From positions 165,488-229,487 of the forward strand of contig NZ_JANUGQ010000011.1 in assembly GCF_024756275.1 (NCBI RefSeq): DNA of 64,000 nt, read 5' to 3'. The notes below the pieces were generated by a model. That model saw only the letters and a program-made list of their open reading frames with translations. It was not told the DNA's origin and ran no database searches. Below, piece by piece: positions 57,476 to 64,000 of this stretch. A program made the position numbers and the translations under genes. The stretch comes from Streptomyces pyxinae. GTDB taxonomy: Bacteria; Actinomycetota; Actinomycetes; Streptomycetales; Streptomycetaceae. Every line of letters begins with the position of its first letter. Position 1 is the first letter of the stretch.

Positions 57476-57507
57476 CGGCCCGGCCGGCGGGCCGGGTGCC
57501 CCGGCGG

Positions 57508-58392
57508 TCAGCCGGCCGGCACCGGACCGCCGGTACCGGCAGGCACCGGCCCGGCCGCCCCGGCGGGCGGCCCCGCCGGCAGGAAGGTGACCTGCGGGGC
57601 GCCGGTCCTGGGGTGGACGGCCACCTCGGCCACCACCCCGTACACCTCGGCCAGCAGCCGTTCGGTGAGCACCTCGCCCGGCGGACCGGCGGCCACCACC
57701 GCGCCGTCCCGCAGGACGCAGAGCCGGTCGCAGTAGTAGGCGGCCAGATTCAGGTCGTGCAGGGCGACCAGCGCCGTCGTGGGCAGCTCCCGCAGCAGGC
57801 CCAGCACCGCCAGCTGGTGCCGGACGTCCAGATGGTTGGTGGGCTCGTCGAGGACCAGCAGCCCGGGCCGCTGGGTCAGGGCGCGGGCGATCAGCACGCG
57901 CTGCCGCTCCCCGCCGGAGAGCCGGTCGAACGGCCGGTCGGCCAGCCCGGCGGCGTCCACCGCGGCCAGCGACTCCGCCACCAGCCGGGCGTCCTCGGCG
58001 GTGTCGCCGTCGAACAGCCGCTTGTGCGGGGTGCGGCCCATGGCCACCACCTCCCGCACCGTCAGGTCAAGGTCCATTCCCGGGTCCTGCACCACCACCG
58101 CCTGGGTGCGGGCCAGCTCGCGGGGCGTGAGCCCCCAGGCGTCGGCGCCGTCCACCCGTACCCGTCCGGAGTCCGGGCGCAGCACCCGGTAGACCGCCCG
58201 CAGCAGGCTGGACTTGCCGCTGCCGTTGGGGCCGACCAGCCCGATCACCTCGCCGGGCCCGGCCGTCAGGGACACCTCCCGGACCAGCCGCCGGGCGCCC
58301 GCGGTGAGCGTCACCGCCTCGACGCCGAGCTCCACCGCCTCCGGCCACGCGAGGTGCTCCGGCCGGGCCGTGCGCACCGGGGACCCGGTCAT
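57508..58392 (-). CDS. btuD: ABC transporter ATP-binding protein, cobalamin uptake
   Basis: 294 residues. Full FecE/BtuD-type ATPase: Walker A GLVGPNGSGKSSLL, Q-loop VVVQDPGMDLDLTVREVVAMGRTPH, signature LSGGERQRVLIARAL, Walker B LLVLDEPTNHLD, His-switch ALHDLN. ATG 58392 overlaps the stop of the permease gene by 4 nt, so the genes are translationally coupled. The cobalamin riboswitch at the start of the operon indicates that the substrate is cobalamin or another corrinoid, not siderophore iron as such proteins are often labelled. Last 25 residues are a Pro/Gly/Ala tail. Confidence 0.9.
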   Translation of the reverse strand: MTGSPVRTARPEHLAWPEAVELGVEAVTLTAGARRLVREVSLTAGPGEVIGLVGPNGSGKSSLLRAVYRVLRPDSGRVRVDGADAWGLTPRELARTQAVVVQDPGMDLDLTVREVVAMGRTPHKRLFDGDTAEDARLVAESLAAVDAAGLADRPFDRLSGGERQRVLIARALTQRPGLLVLDEPTNHLDVRHQLAVLGLLRELPTTALVALHDLNLAAYYCDRLCVLRDGAVVAAGPPGEVLTERLLAEVYGVVAEVAVHPRTGAPQVTFLPAGPPAGAAGPVPAGTGGPVPAG

Positions 58393-59618
58393 GCCGCCCC
58401 CCGCTCGGAGTTCCGCCGGGCGTCCCGGCGCATCAGCCAGAGGAAGAACGGCCCGCCGCAGAGCGCCGTGAGCACGCCGACCGGGATCTCCATCGGGGCG
58501 GCCAGGGTCCGGGCCGCGATGTCGGCCCACACCAGGAACACCGCACCCGCCAGCGCCGCGGCAGGCAGCAGCCGGCGGTGGTCGCCGCCGGTGAGCAGCC
58601 GTACGGCGTGCGGCAGGATCAGTCCCACGAAGCCGATCGGTCCGGCCGACGCCACCATCACCCCGGTGACCAGCGAGAGCACCACGAAGAGCCGGGCCCG
58701 GAAGCGCGCCACGTCCAGCCCCATGGTGGCCGCCGCCTCCTCGCCCGCCAGCAGCAGATTGAGCGAACGGGCCCGGGTGAGGAGCAGCCCGACCGACAGC
58801 GCCAGCGCCCCGGCCGGCAGCCAGAGGGTGTCCCACTGCACCCCGCCGAGGCCGCCGAGCGTCCAGGCCAGGATCTCGCGCGCCTGATTGCCCCGGTCGG
58901 CGGTGATCAGCAGCAGATCCATCACGGCGGTCAGCGTCGAGGCCACCGCCACCCCGGCCAGCACCAGCCGGGCGGAGGTCATCCGGCCGCCGGTGCGGGC
59001 CATCACATACACCACCGCCAGGGTGGCCAGTGCCCCGGCGAACGCCGCCGACGGCAGCGTCAGCGGTCCCAGCACCGCGACCCCGGAGACGATCATCAGT
59101 ACGGCGCCCAGTGAGGCTCCGGAGGAGATCCCCAGCAGATACGGCTCCGCCAGCGGATTGCGCAGCAGCGCCTGCATCGCCGTCCCCACCACCGCCAGGC
59201 CCGCGCCGGTCACCGCGCCCAGCAGCACCCGGGGTGCCCGGATGTCCAGCACGATCGTCTCGCGCGCCCGGGTCCAGTCCTGGTCGCCCCAGTCGGCGCC
59301 GAGCGCATGGCTGACGATCGCCCAGACCTGGCCCGGCGGGACATGGACGGAGCCGATCGCCAGACCCGCCGTGAGCGAGGCCAGCAACAGCCCCCCGAGC
59401 GCGGCCAGCACCAGCCCGTGGGAGGCCCGGGAGGCCCCGCCCGTCCGACCGGAGAGTCCGCCCGCCTTACGGAGGTCGCTGTCCGCCGCGTGGTCCTCGC
59501 CCGTGCGGTCTTCCGCCCGGCCGCCCCCCGCCCGGCCTTCGTCCGACCGTCCGCTGTCCGCCCGGCTGTCGCCCTGCCGTCCGTCGTCCGGGGCCGGGGT
59601 CACCGCCGGGGCCCTCAC
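58389..59618 (-). CDS. btuC: ABC transporter permease, FecCD/BtuC family
   Basis: 409 residues with about 9-10 transmembrane segments and a 65-residue charged N-terminal extension (repeated Asp/Gly/Arg). Family markers: PRVLLGAVTGAGLAVVGTAMQALLRNPLAEPYLLGISSGASLGAV (signature of FecCD), LAGEEAAATMGLDV and GPIGFVGLILPHAVRLLTGGDHRRLLP. GTG 59618 overlaps the end of the binding-protein gene. Middle member of the riboswitch-led operon. Confidence 0.92.
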   Translation of the reverse strand: MRAPAVTPAPDDGRQGDSRADSGRSDEGRAGGGRAEDRTGEDHAADSDLRKAGGLSGRTGGASRASHGLVLAALGGLLLASLTAGLAIGSVHVPPGQVWAIVSHALGADWGDQDWTRARETIVLDIRAPRVLLGAVTGAGLAVVGTAMQALLRNPLAEPYLLGISSGASLGAVLMIVSGVAVLGPLTLPSAAFAGALATLAVVYVMARTGGRMTSARLVLAGVAVASTLTAVMDLLLITADRGNQAREILAWTLGGLGGVQWDTLWLPAGALALSVGLLLTRARSLNLLLAGEEAAATMGLDVARFRARLFVVLSLVTGVMVASAGPIGFVGLILPHAVRLLTGGDHRRLLPAAALAGAVFLVWADIAARTLAAPMEIPVGVLTALCGGPFFLWLMRRDARRNSERGAA

Positions 59619-60697
59619 CGGAACCGCTCGGGGTGCAGCTGCTTCGCCAGGTCCTCCACCGCGTGCTGCGGGCGCACCCCGACCAGCGTCGCGGTCAGCG
59701 GCAGCACCACGAACCGCTTGTTCCTGATCGCCGGCACGTCGGCCAGCGCCGGCTGGGAGAGCAGGAACTTCTTCTTCTCCGCCACGCTGCCCGAGCCGTA
59801 GTAGTCGTAGATGGCGATCACCTCGGGCTTGCGGGCCACCACCTGCTCCCAGGAGACGTCCCCGAAGACCTTGTCCAGGTCCGCGAAGACATTGCGGCCG
59901 CCCGCCAGCTTGATCACCTCGCTGCCGAGCCCCCGGCCGCCCGCCGTGAACGCGGACTTGTCCCCGCTGTCGTACACGAACACCGAGGCCGGAGCCGTGT
60001 CCTTCACCGCCGCCGCGGTCCGGTCGATCCGGCTCCGCAGATCACGGACGAGTGCCTCGGCCCGGTCGGAGACGCCGAAGATCCTGCCGATCGTCCGGAT
60101 CTCCTCGTAGGTGTCCGCCATCGTCGCCGGCTTGCGCTGGTCGCAGTACTCGCGGTTGAGATAGGTGTCGATGCCCGCGTCCTTGAACGCCTTCCGGGAG
60201 CGGCCCTCGTTCTGCGCGAACGCGCTCGCGTAGCCGCCGTAGACGAACTCCGGCTCGGTCTCCAGGATCTTCTCGAAGGAGGGCTCCTTGGCGGAGAGCT
60301 GCGGCACGGCCTTGAAGTCCCGCCGGTACTCGGGCAGTACGGGGGAGTCGGGGAAGGCGGTGCCCACCATCTTGTCCTTCAGCCCGAGGGCGAGCATCAG
60401 CTCGGCCGGGTGCTGGTGGATGGTGACGGCGCGGGCCGGCGGGTGCCGGTAGGTCGTACGGACGCCGCAGTTCTCCACCGTGACCGGGAAGCCCTTCGCG
60501 GCCGCGCCCCCGCCGCCGGCCTTGTCGCCCTTCTCACCGCCACCGCCCGAGCCGCAGCCCGTCAGCAGCGCCGCCGCCAGCGCCACGGCGGTGAACCCGC
60601 GCAGCCGCCGGCGGCGGGGGAGCGGCCGTGGCCCGGTGGTCCCGGCGGCGTGCGGGCGGGCGGAAAAGGGACGGGGGACGGGGAAACCGTCGTACAC
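59615..60697 (-). CDS. btuF: Cobalamin-type ABC transporter substrate-binding lipoprotein
   Basis: 360 residues from GTG 60697 (GGAGG 6 nt upstream). Lipoprotein signal: basic Arg run, hydrophobic stretch ending LLTGC (lipobox Cys), then a Gly/Lys linker. TroA-type binding fold with helical backbone: AVTIHQHPAELMLALGLKDKMVGTAF, EPEFVYGGY, VFVYDSGDKSAFTAGG, VEDLAKQLHP. Immediately 3' of a cobalamin riboswitch, hence a corrinoid binding protein; first gene of the btuFCD-like operon. The long Arg-rich stretch before the signal core is unusual. Confidence 0.92.
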   Translation of the reverse strand: MYDGFPVPRPFSARPHAAGTTGPRPLPRRRRLRGFTAVALAAALLTGCGSGGGGEKGDKAGGGGAAAKGFPVTVENCGVRTTYRHPPARAVTIHQHPAELMLALGLKDKMVGTAFPDSPVLPEYRRDFKAVPQLSAKEPSFEKILETEPEFVYGGYASAFAQNEGRSRKAFKDAGIDTYLNREYCDQRKPATMADTYEEIRTIGRIFGVSDRAEALVRDLRSRIDRTAAAVKDTAPASVFVYDSGDKSAFTAGGRGLGSEVIKLAGGRNVFADLDKVFGDVSWEQVVARKPEVIAIYDYYGSGSVAEKKKFLLSQPALADVPAIRNKRFVVLPLTATLVGVRPQHAVEDLAKQLHPERFR

Positions 60698-60739
60698 GCA
60701 ATGCCTCCTGGGGAGTCCGCGCTCCTCGGAACCGGTCCG

Positions 60740-60905
60740 CGACGGAGCAGTCTCCTGACTCCCGGATCGGCGTTCCCCCGGCCTTCCCGCTCGCGCGGTG
60801 GCCATCGGGATGGGAGTCCGCTCCCCGGTCACAGTGGCGGGACCGTGCCGGATTCGCACCGGCTTCCTGATCCCCGTCGTGGTGATGACCAGCTGATCCT
60901 ACGCA
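60740..60905 (-). ncRNA. Cobalamin (B12/AdoCbl) riboswitch
   Basis: Read on the minus strand this leader carries the B12-box elements in order: GGAAGCCGGTGCGAATCCGG (60867 down), then CCCGCCACTGT near 60841-60831, and AGTCAGGAGACTGC (60760-60747), which match the conserved core of AdoCbl riboswitches, with paired arms between. It ends about 40 nt before the ribosome site of the btuF-like gene, so cobalamin would block its translation or transcription. Confidence 0.9.
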
Positions 60906-61032
60906 GCCATTCCCGAGGCCCGGCAGCCGGGCACCGCCACCCCGCGCCCGGGCCGGCTCCGGGCCCCGTCCCCGGCCCGGCGTTCCGGGCCCCGTGTCCC
61001 TCTGCCCCGTTGTCCCGGGCGTCTCGGGCCTC

Positions 61033-61350
61033 TCAGGCGGAGGTGTCGATCCCGGTCACCGTCGCGGGCCCCAGCGGCGCCGTCTCCTCGTCGAACCCCG
61101 CCTCGCTCAGCGCCGCCGCGGCGGTCCGCTTGGCCCGCTCCTCGGCCTCCCCGCTGGTGTCCGCCTCCACCTCCAGCCGGACGCTGAAGGTGCCGTTGTC
61201 GTTGGTGGTGAGAATGTCCAGGTCCTCCCTCCGCCCCAGCTCCGTCTGCTGGGGGTCCGCGGGCCGCAGCCGGCCCACCAGTGCGGCGGACGCGTCATCC
61301 GTCAGCGGGCGCAGAAAGGTGCCCGGGATGGTGATGACATAGGTGGTCAT
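61033..61350 (-). CDS. Small unknown protein, ferredoxin-like fold suspected
   Basis: 105 residues from ATG 61350 (GAGGAG 5 nt upstream). Alternating strands and helices: TTYVITIPGTFLRPLTDDASAALVGRL, NGTFSVRLEVEADTSGEAEERAKRTAAAALSEAGF. A beta-alpha-beta arrangement common in small Streptomyces proteins. No motif. The divergent DinB gene starts 229 bp away. Function unknown. Confidence 0.7.
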   Translation of the reverse strand: MTTYVITIPGTFLRPLTDDASAALVGRLRPADPQQTELGRREDLDILTTNDNGTFSVRLEVEADTSGEAEERAKRTAAAALSEAGFDEETAPLGPATVTGIDTSA

Positions 61351-61578
61351 GCGCACTCCTCTTCGGCTTCGGCTTCTCGGCCCCGCCCGCCCCCGTGACC
61401 TCCCGGAGCCCTCCGGTCGCGTCCGGGCCGGACCATCCTCCCCGGCGGATGCCCCGTGACCGGCCCCGCAACGCCCGCCGTCCGGCGCGTGGCGTGTGGA
61501 GGATCCGGCCCGGGGCACTCGGGGAGCGGCCGGCAGGGACCGGCGGACGGACACGGGACGCGGACCGGAGGGTGCGGA

Positions 61579-62088
61579 ATGAACAGCGCGGAGCTGCTCG
61601 TGGAGGCGTACGGGCGGATTCGGGAGACCGTGCACGAGGCCGTGGACGGCCTCGGCGCGGAGGAGCTCAACGCCCGGCTCGACCCCGGCGCCAACTCGAT
61701 CGCCTGGCTGGTCTGGCATCTCACCCGGGTCCAGGACGACCACATCGCCGACGCGGCCGGCGGGGAGCAGGTGTGGACCGCCGACGGCTGGGCGGACCGC
61801 TTCGGGCTGCCGTTCGACCCGGCGGAGACCGGCTACGGCCACTCCGCCGCCGAGGTGGGCAAGGTCCGGATCGAGTCGGCCGAGCTGCTCACCGGCTACC
61901 ACGACGCCGTGCACGAGCGGACCACCGCCTACCTGGAGGGACTGCGCCCGCAGTCGCTGAACCGGGTGGTGGACGAGTCCTGGTCGCCGCCGGTGACCCT
62001 GGGCGTACGGCTGGCCAGCGTACTCTCCGACGACCTCCAGCACGCGGGCCAGGCGGCCTTCGTACGCGGCTGCCTGAGCCGCCGCTGA
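61579..62088 (+). CDS. DinB/DUF664-family protein
   Basis: 169 residues from ATG 61579 (GGAGGG 6 nt upstream). DinB-like four-helix bundle: AYGRIRETVHEAVDGLGAEELNARLDPGANSIAWLVWHLTRVQDDHIADAAGGEQVW holds the first metal His (WHLTRVQDDH, two His), and LSDDLQHAGQAAFVRGCL the last. Members bind a divalent metal and often act as thiol-transferases with mycothiol or bacillithiol. This enzyme lacks extra domains. Confidence 0.9.
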   Translation: MNSAELLVEAYGRIRETVHEAVDGLGAEELNARLDPGANSIAWLVWHLTRVQDDHIADAAGGEQVWTADGWADRFGLPFDPAETGYGHSAAEVGKVRIESAELLTGYHDAVHERTTAYLEGLRPQSLNRVVDESWSPPVTLGVRLASVLSDDLQHAGQAAFVRGCLSRR

Positions 62089-62134
62089 ATCCGCCGCCGC
62101 GCCACGCGGCCGGAGCCGTGAGGCTCCGAGGGCC

Positions 62135-62193
62135 GTCGTACGGCCGGGCGGCACGGCCCCGGATCGTCGTACGGCCGGGCGGTACGGCCCCGG
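62135..62193. repeat. 28-bp direct repeat, period 31
   Basis: GTCGTACGGCCGGGCGGYAC plus GGCCCCGG at 62135-62162 and 62166-62193, one mismatch. It lies in the gap between the DinB gene and the convergent phospholipase-like gene. Confidence 0.85.
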
Positions 62194-62248
62194 GGCCGGC
62201 GTCCCCGGAGCCGTACCGGCTGACCGGTGGGCACCGGGTGACGGCGGG

Positions 62249-63520
62249 TCAGAGGAACCGGCGGATCGGCCGCACGGCCGCCTCCCCGGCCCGCTGGAGC
62301 ACCGGCCGCCGGCGCCAGCGCTCGGGGTCGACGGCCTCGCTGCGCAGCAGGTCCGCGTCGTAGTCGGCGTCCAGCCGCCCGGTGAACGACTCGTCCAGCA
62401 CCGCCAGCATGACCTCCTCGTCGTGCTCCAGCGAACGCCGGTTGAAGTTGGTGGACCCGATCAGCGAGGCCACGCCGTCCACCGTGATGATCTTCGCGTG
62501 CATCATGGTCGGCTGGTACTGGAGGATCCGCACCCCCGCCGCCAGCAGCGTCCCGTAGTGGTGCTGGCCCGCCAGCCGGCAGGCCCGCTGGTCGGTGTAC
62601 GGGCCGGGGAGCAGGATCTCCACCGTCACCCCGCGCCGGGCGGTCGCGCACAGCAGCCCGATGAAGTACGGATCGGGCGCGAAGTAGGCGGTGGCCAGCC
62701 GGAACCGCTCCTGCGCCGAGGTGAGCATCACCCGCACCAGCGTCTGCATGTCCTGCCAGCCGATGCTCGCCGAACCCCGCACCACCTGCACCACCGCGTC
62801 ACCCGGCTGCTCGTGCGTGATGAACCGGTCCCGGTCGTCGTAGAGCTCGTCGTGGCACTCCGCCCAGTTCTGGGCGAAGGCGGCGGCCAGCCCGTCCACC
62901 GCCGGGCCCCGCACCTGGACATGGGTGTCCCGCCACTCGCCGGGACCCGAGGCGTCCCCGCACCACTCCTCGGCGATGCCGACCCCGCCGGTGAAGGCGG
63001 TGTGCTCGTCCACCAGCAGCACCTTCCGGTGGCAGCGGTGGTTCTGCTTGAACGGCGAGAGCCACACCGGCTTGCGGAACCACGCCACCTGCACCCCGGC
63101 GTCGTCCATGTCGTCCAGCAGCTCCTGCTCGATCTGCCGGGCGCCGAACCCGTCCAGCAGCAGCCGTACCCGGACTCCGGCGCGCGACCGGGCGGCCAGC
63201 GCCGCGGCGAAGTCACGGGCTATCGCCCCCCGCCAGTAGACGAAGGTCATCATGTCGATCGTGTGGGCGGCGCCCTGGATGGCCGCCAGCATGGCGGGGA
63301 AGATCTCGTCGCCGTTGCGCAGCGGGGTGAGCAGATTGCCCTCGGTGGCGGCGACTCCGATCAGCCGCTCCAGCCGCCGTCTCAGCCGCTGCTTGCGCGC
63401 GGCGGGACCCGTGGCCGGTCCCGGCACCGGCGCGGACGGAACCGCCAGGGACGTGCCGGCGCCGCGGCCACGGGGCGGGGCCGCCGGAGCGGGCGGGGGC
63501 GGCAGCTTGTCCAGGGTCAT
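62249..63520 (-). CDS. Phospholipase D-family / cardiolipin-synthase-like enzyme
   Basis: 423 residues from ATG 63520 (GGAG 7 nt upstream). Two HKD motifs of the PLD superfamily: HRKVLLVDEHTAFTGG and MHAKIITVDGVASLIGS (HxKx4D each), plus GSTNFNRRSLEHDEEVML after the second. A Pro/Ala-rich N-terminus (1-45) replaces the usual membrane helices, so it may be soluble or peripherally attached. Likely forms cardiolipin or a related transphosphatidylation product. It sits next to the divergent sigma factor gene. Confidence 0.9.
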   Translation of the reverse strand: MTLDKLPPPPAPAAPPRGRGAGTSLAVPSAPVPGPATGPAARKQRLRRRLERLIGVAATEGNLLTPLRNGDEIFPAMLAAIQGAAHTIDMMTFVYWRGAIARDFAAALAARSRAGVRVRLLLDGFGARQIEQELLDDMDDAGVQVAWFRKPVWLSPFKQNHRCHRKVLLVDEHTAFTGGVGIAEEWCGDASGPGEWRDTHVQVRGPAVDGLAAAFAQNWAECHDELYDDRDRFITHEQPGDAVVQVVRGSASIGWQDMQTLVRVMLTSAQERFRLATAYFAPDPYFIGLLCATARRGVTVEILLPGPYTDQRACRLAGQHHYGTLLAAGVRILQYQPTMMHAKIITVDGVASLIGSTNFNRRSLEHDEEVMLAVLDESFTGRLDADYDADLLRSEAVDPERWRRRPVLQRAGEAAVRPIRRFL

Positions 63521-63708
63521 CGGGTGTCTCCGGTCGGCGGGCGGTGGATCGGCGGTTCGCGGACCGCCGGGGTCGGCGGCAGCGTAGACGGCGTCCCGGG
63601 TCCGCCGCCACGGCAGGGTGCCGGACCCGGCCCGGACCGGCCGGAACGCCGGACGGAGGCCGTACGGAAGACTGGTCGGAAAAAGAGTGGAATGACTCCG
63701 GGAATCCT

Positions 63709-63714
63709 GGGTAC
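63709..63714 (+). promoter_or_regulatory. Possible SigB/SigF-type -10 (GGGTAC)
   Basis: GGGTAC, 62 nt upstream of the sigma gene start, matches the -10 of SigB-type promoters of Streptomyces (GGGTAY). A matching -35 is not clear (nearest GTGGA about 16 bp upstream), so this is tentative autoregulation evidence. Confidence 0.3.
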
Positions 63715-63775
63715 TGGCGCTCCACTGGCACGACGGGGGTCCGGGTGCCACGGACGACACGGGAGGGAACCGCAG

Positions 63776-64000
63776 GTGAGGGCGATGATGACGAGCGCGC
63801 GTGCGACGGAGGAGACCGGCGTCGAGCGCCTGCCCGAGATCGCCGATCCGGGGCGTGTGGCGCCGAAGGACGCGCGAGAGCTGAGCAAGCTGTTCTTCCA
63901 GCAGCTCGCGGTGCTCGAAGAGGGCACCCACGCGTACGCGTACGCGCGGAACACGCTGATCGAGATGAACATGTCCCTGGTGCGGTACGCCGCCGGGCGT
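63776..64000 (+). CDS. SigF/SigB-type RNA polymerase sigma factor (3' end outside window)
   Basis: First 75 codons only. GTG 63776 follows GGGAGGG. The segment DARELSKLFFQQLAVLEEGTHAYAYARNTLIEMNMSLVRYAAGR is the region 1.2/2.1 start of stress- and sporulation-type sigma factors (SigB/SigF/SigG family of Streptomyces), including the EGTHEYxYxRNTLIExNxSLV signature. An anti-sigma regulator is expected elsewhere; the RsbW-like gene at 34385 is not adjacent. Confidence 0.9.
   Translation, partial: MRAMMTSARATEETGVERLPEIADPGRVAPKDARELSKLFFQQLAVLEEGTHAYAYARNTLIEMNMSLVRYAAGR

Noticed and set aside
57508..60697. Ferric siderophore ABC transporter.
   Set aside because: The FecCD fold is shared, but the leader is a cobalamin riboswitch and the genes are coupled to it.
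1..64000. Insertion sequence, prophage or integrative element.
   Set aside because: No transposase, integrase or terminal inverted repeats were seen; accessory features are limited to small cassettes and gap repeats.

Overview
The window is about 74% G+C, its genes show strong third-position G/C bias, and many start with GTG. Gene content points to an actinomycete, almost certainly Streptomyces or a close relative: Scr1/DUF397 regulator pairs, a HATPase anti-sigma-like protein, a SigF/SigB-type sigma factor, secreted FG-GAP proteins, an actinobacterial Lnt and a cobalamin-riboswitch transporter. No tRNA, rRNA, IS element, prophage or CRISPR array was found. It reads as ordinary chromosome with a few accessory patches.

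Left part (1-21.4 kb): the end of etfB and all of etfA; a DUF6986 aldolase-like gene; a divergent LacI regulator and ROK sugar kinase sharing a palindromic operator; a P-loop kinase-Nudix fusion; an MBL-fold hydrolase followed by a decayed partial copy of itself; a translationally coupled pair of secreted FG-GAP proteins, one carrying a CdtB-like nuclease/phosphatase domain plus an SGNH hydrolase; a small secreted cystine protein; an M20 dipeptidase; a stand-alone TOPRIM protein; a geranylgeranyl-reductase-family flavoprotein; a deazaflavin-dependent nitroreductase divergent from a TetR gene across two identical palindromes; an MFS exporter; an HhH-GPD protein.

Middle (21.5-39.7 kb): a lower-GC patch with an Scr1-type XRE regulator and two DUF397 genes, then a divergent cassette of small overlapping unknown genes ending in a 50-residue acidic peptide. 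Next come a GNAT, an APC permease, a helical repeat protein, a TetR/quinone-oxidoreductase pair divergent from an alpha/beta hydrolase (promoter and operators visible), a VOC protein, a ROK repressor, a methyltransferase, an anti-sigma-like ATPase, a PLP cysteine-synthase-like enzyme, two SRPBCC proteins and a DeoR regulator.

Right part (40-64 kb): a large membrane alpha/beta hydrolase converging on a beta-helix/AAA+ fusion; an Rv1733c-like membrane protein; a MOSC protein; an HpnB-like glycosyltransferase with an in-frame minisatellite; a glutamate-racemase-like protein; a PH-like membrane protein and lnt; a receptor Ser/Thr kinase; a second small secreted cystine protein; a CBS protein; a btuFCD-type operon under a cobalamin riboswitch; a DinB protein; a phospholipase-D/cardiolipin-synthase-like enzyme; and the start of a sigma factor gene.

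A window-wide peculiarity is that most gaps between genes contain an independent short tandem duplication (12-78 bp units, 2-3 copies), and several genes carry in-frame versions of the same thing. No single undescribed system is proven. The best candidates are the CdtB-like FG-GAP operon, the beta-helix/AAA+ fusion and the small-gene cassette at 23.06-24.30 kb.
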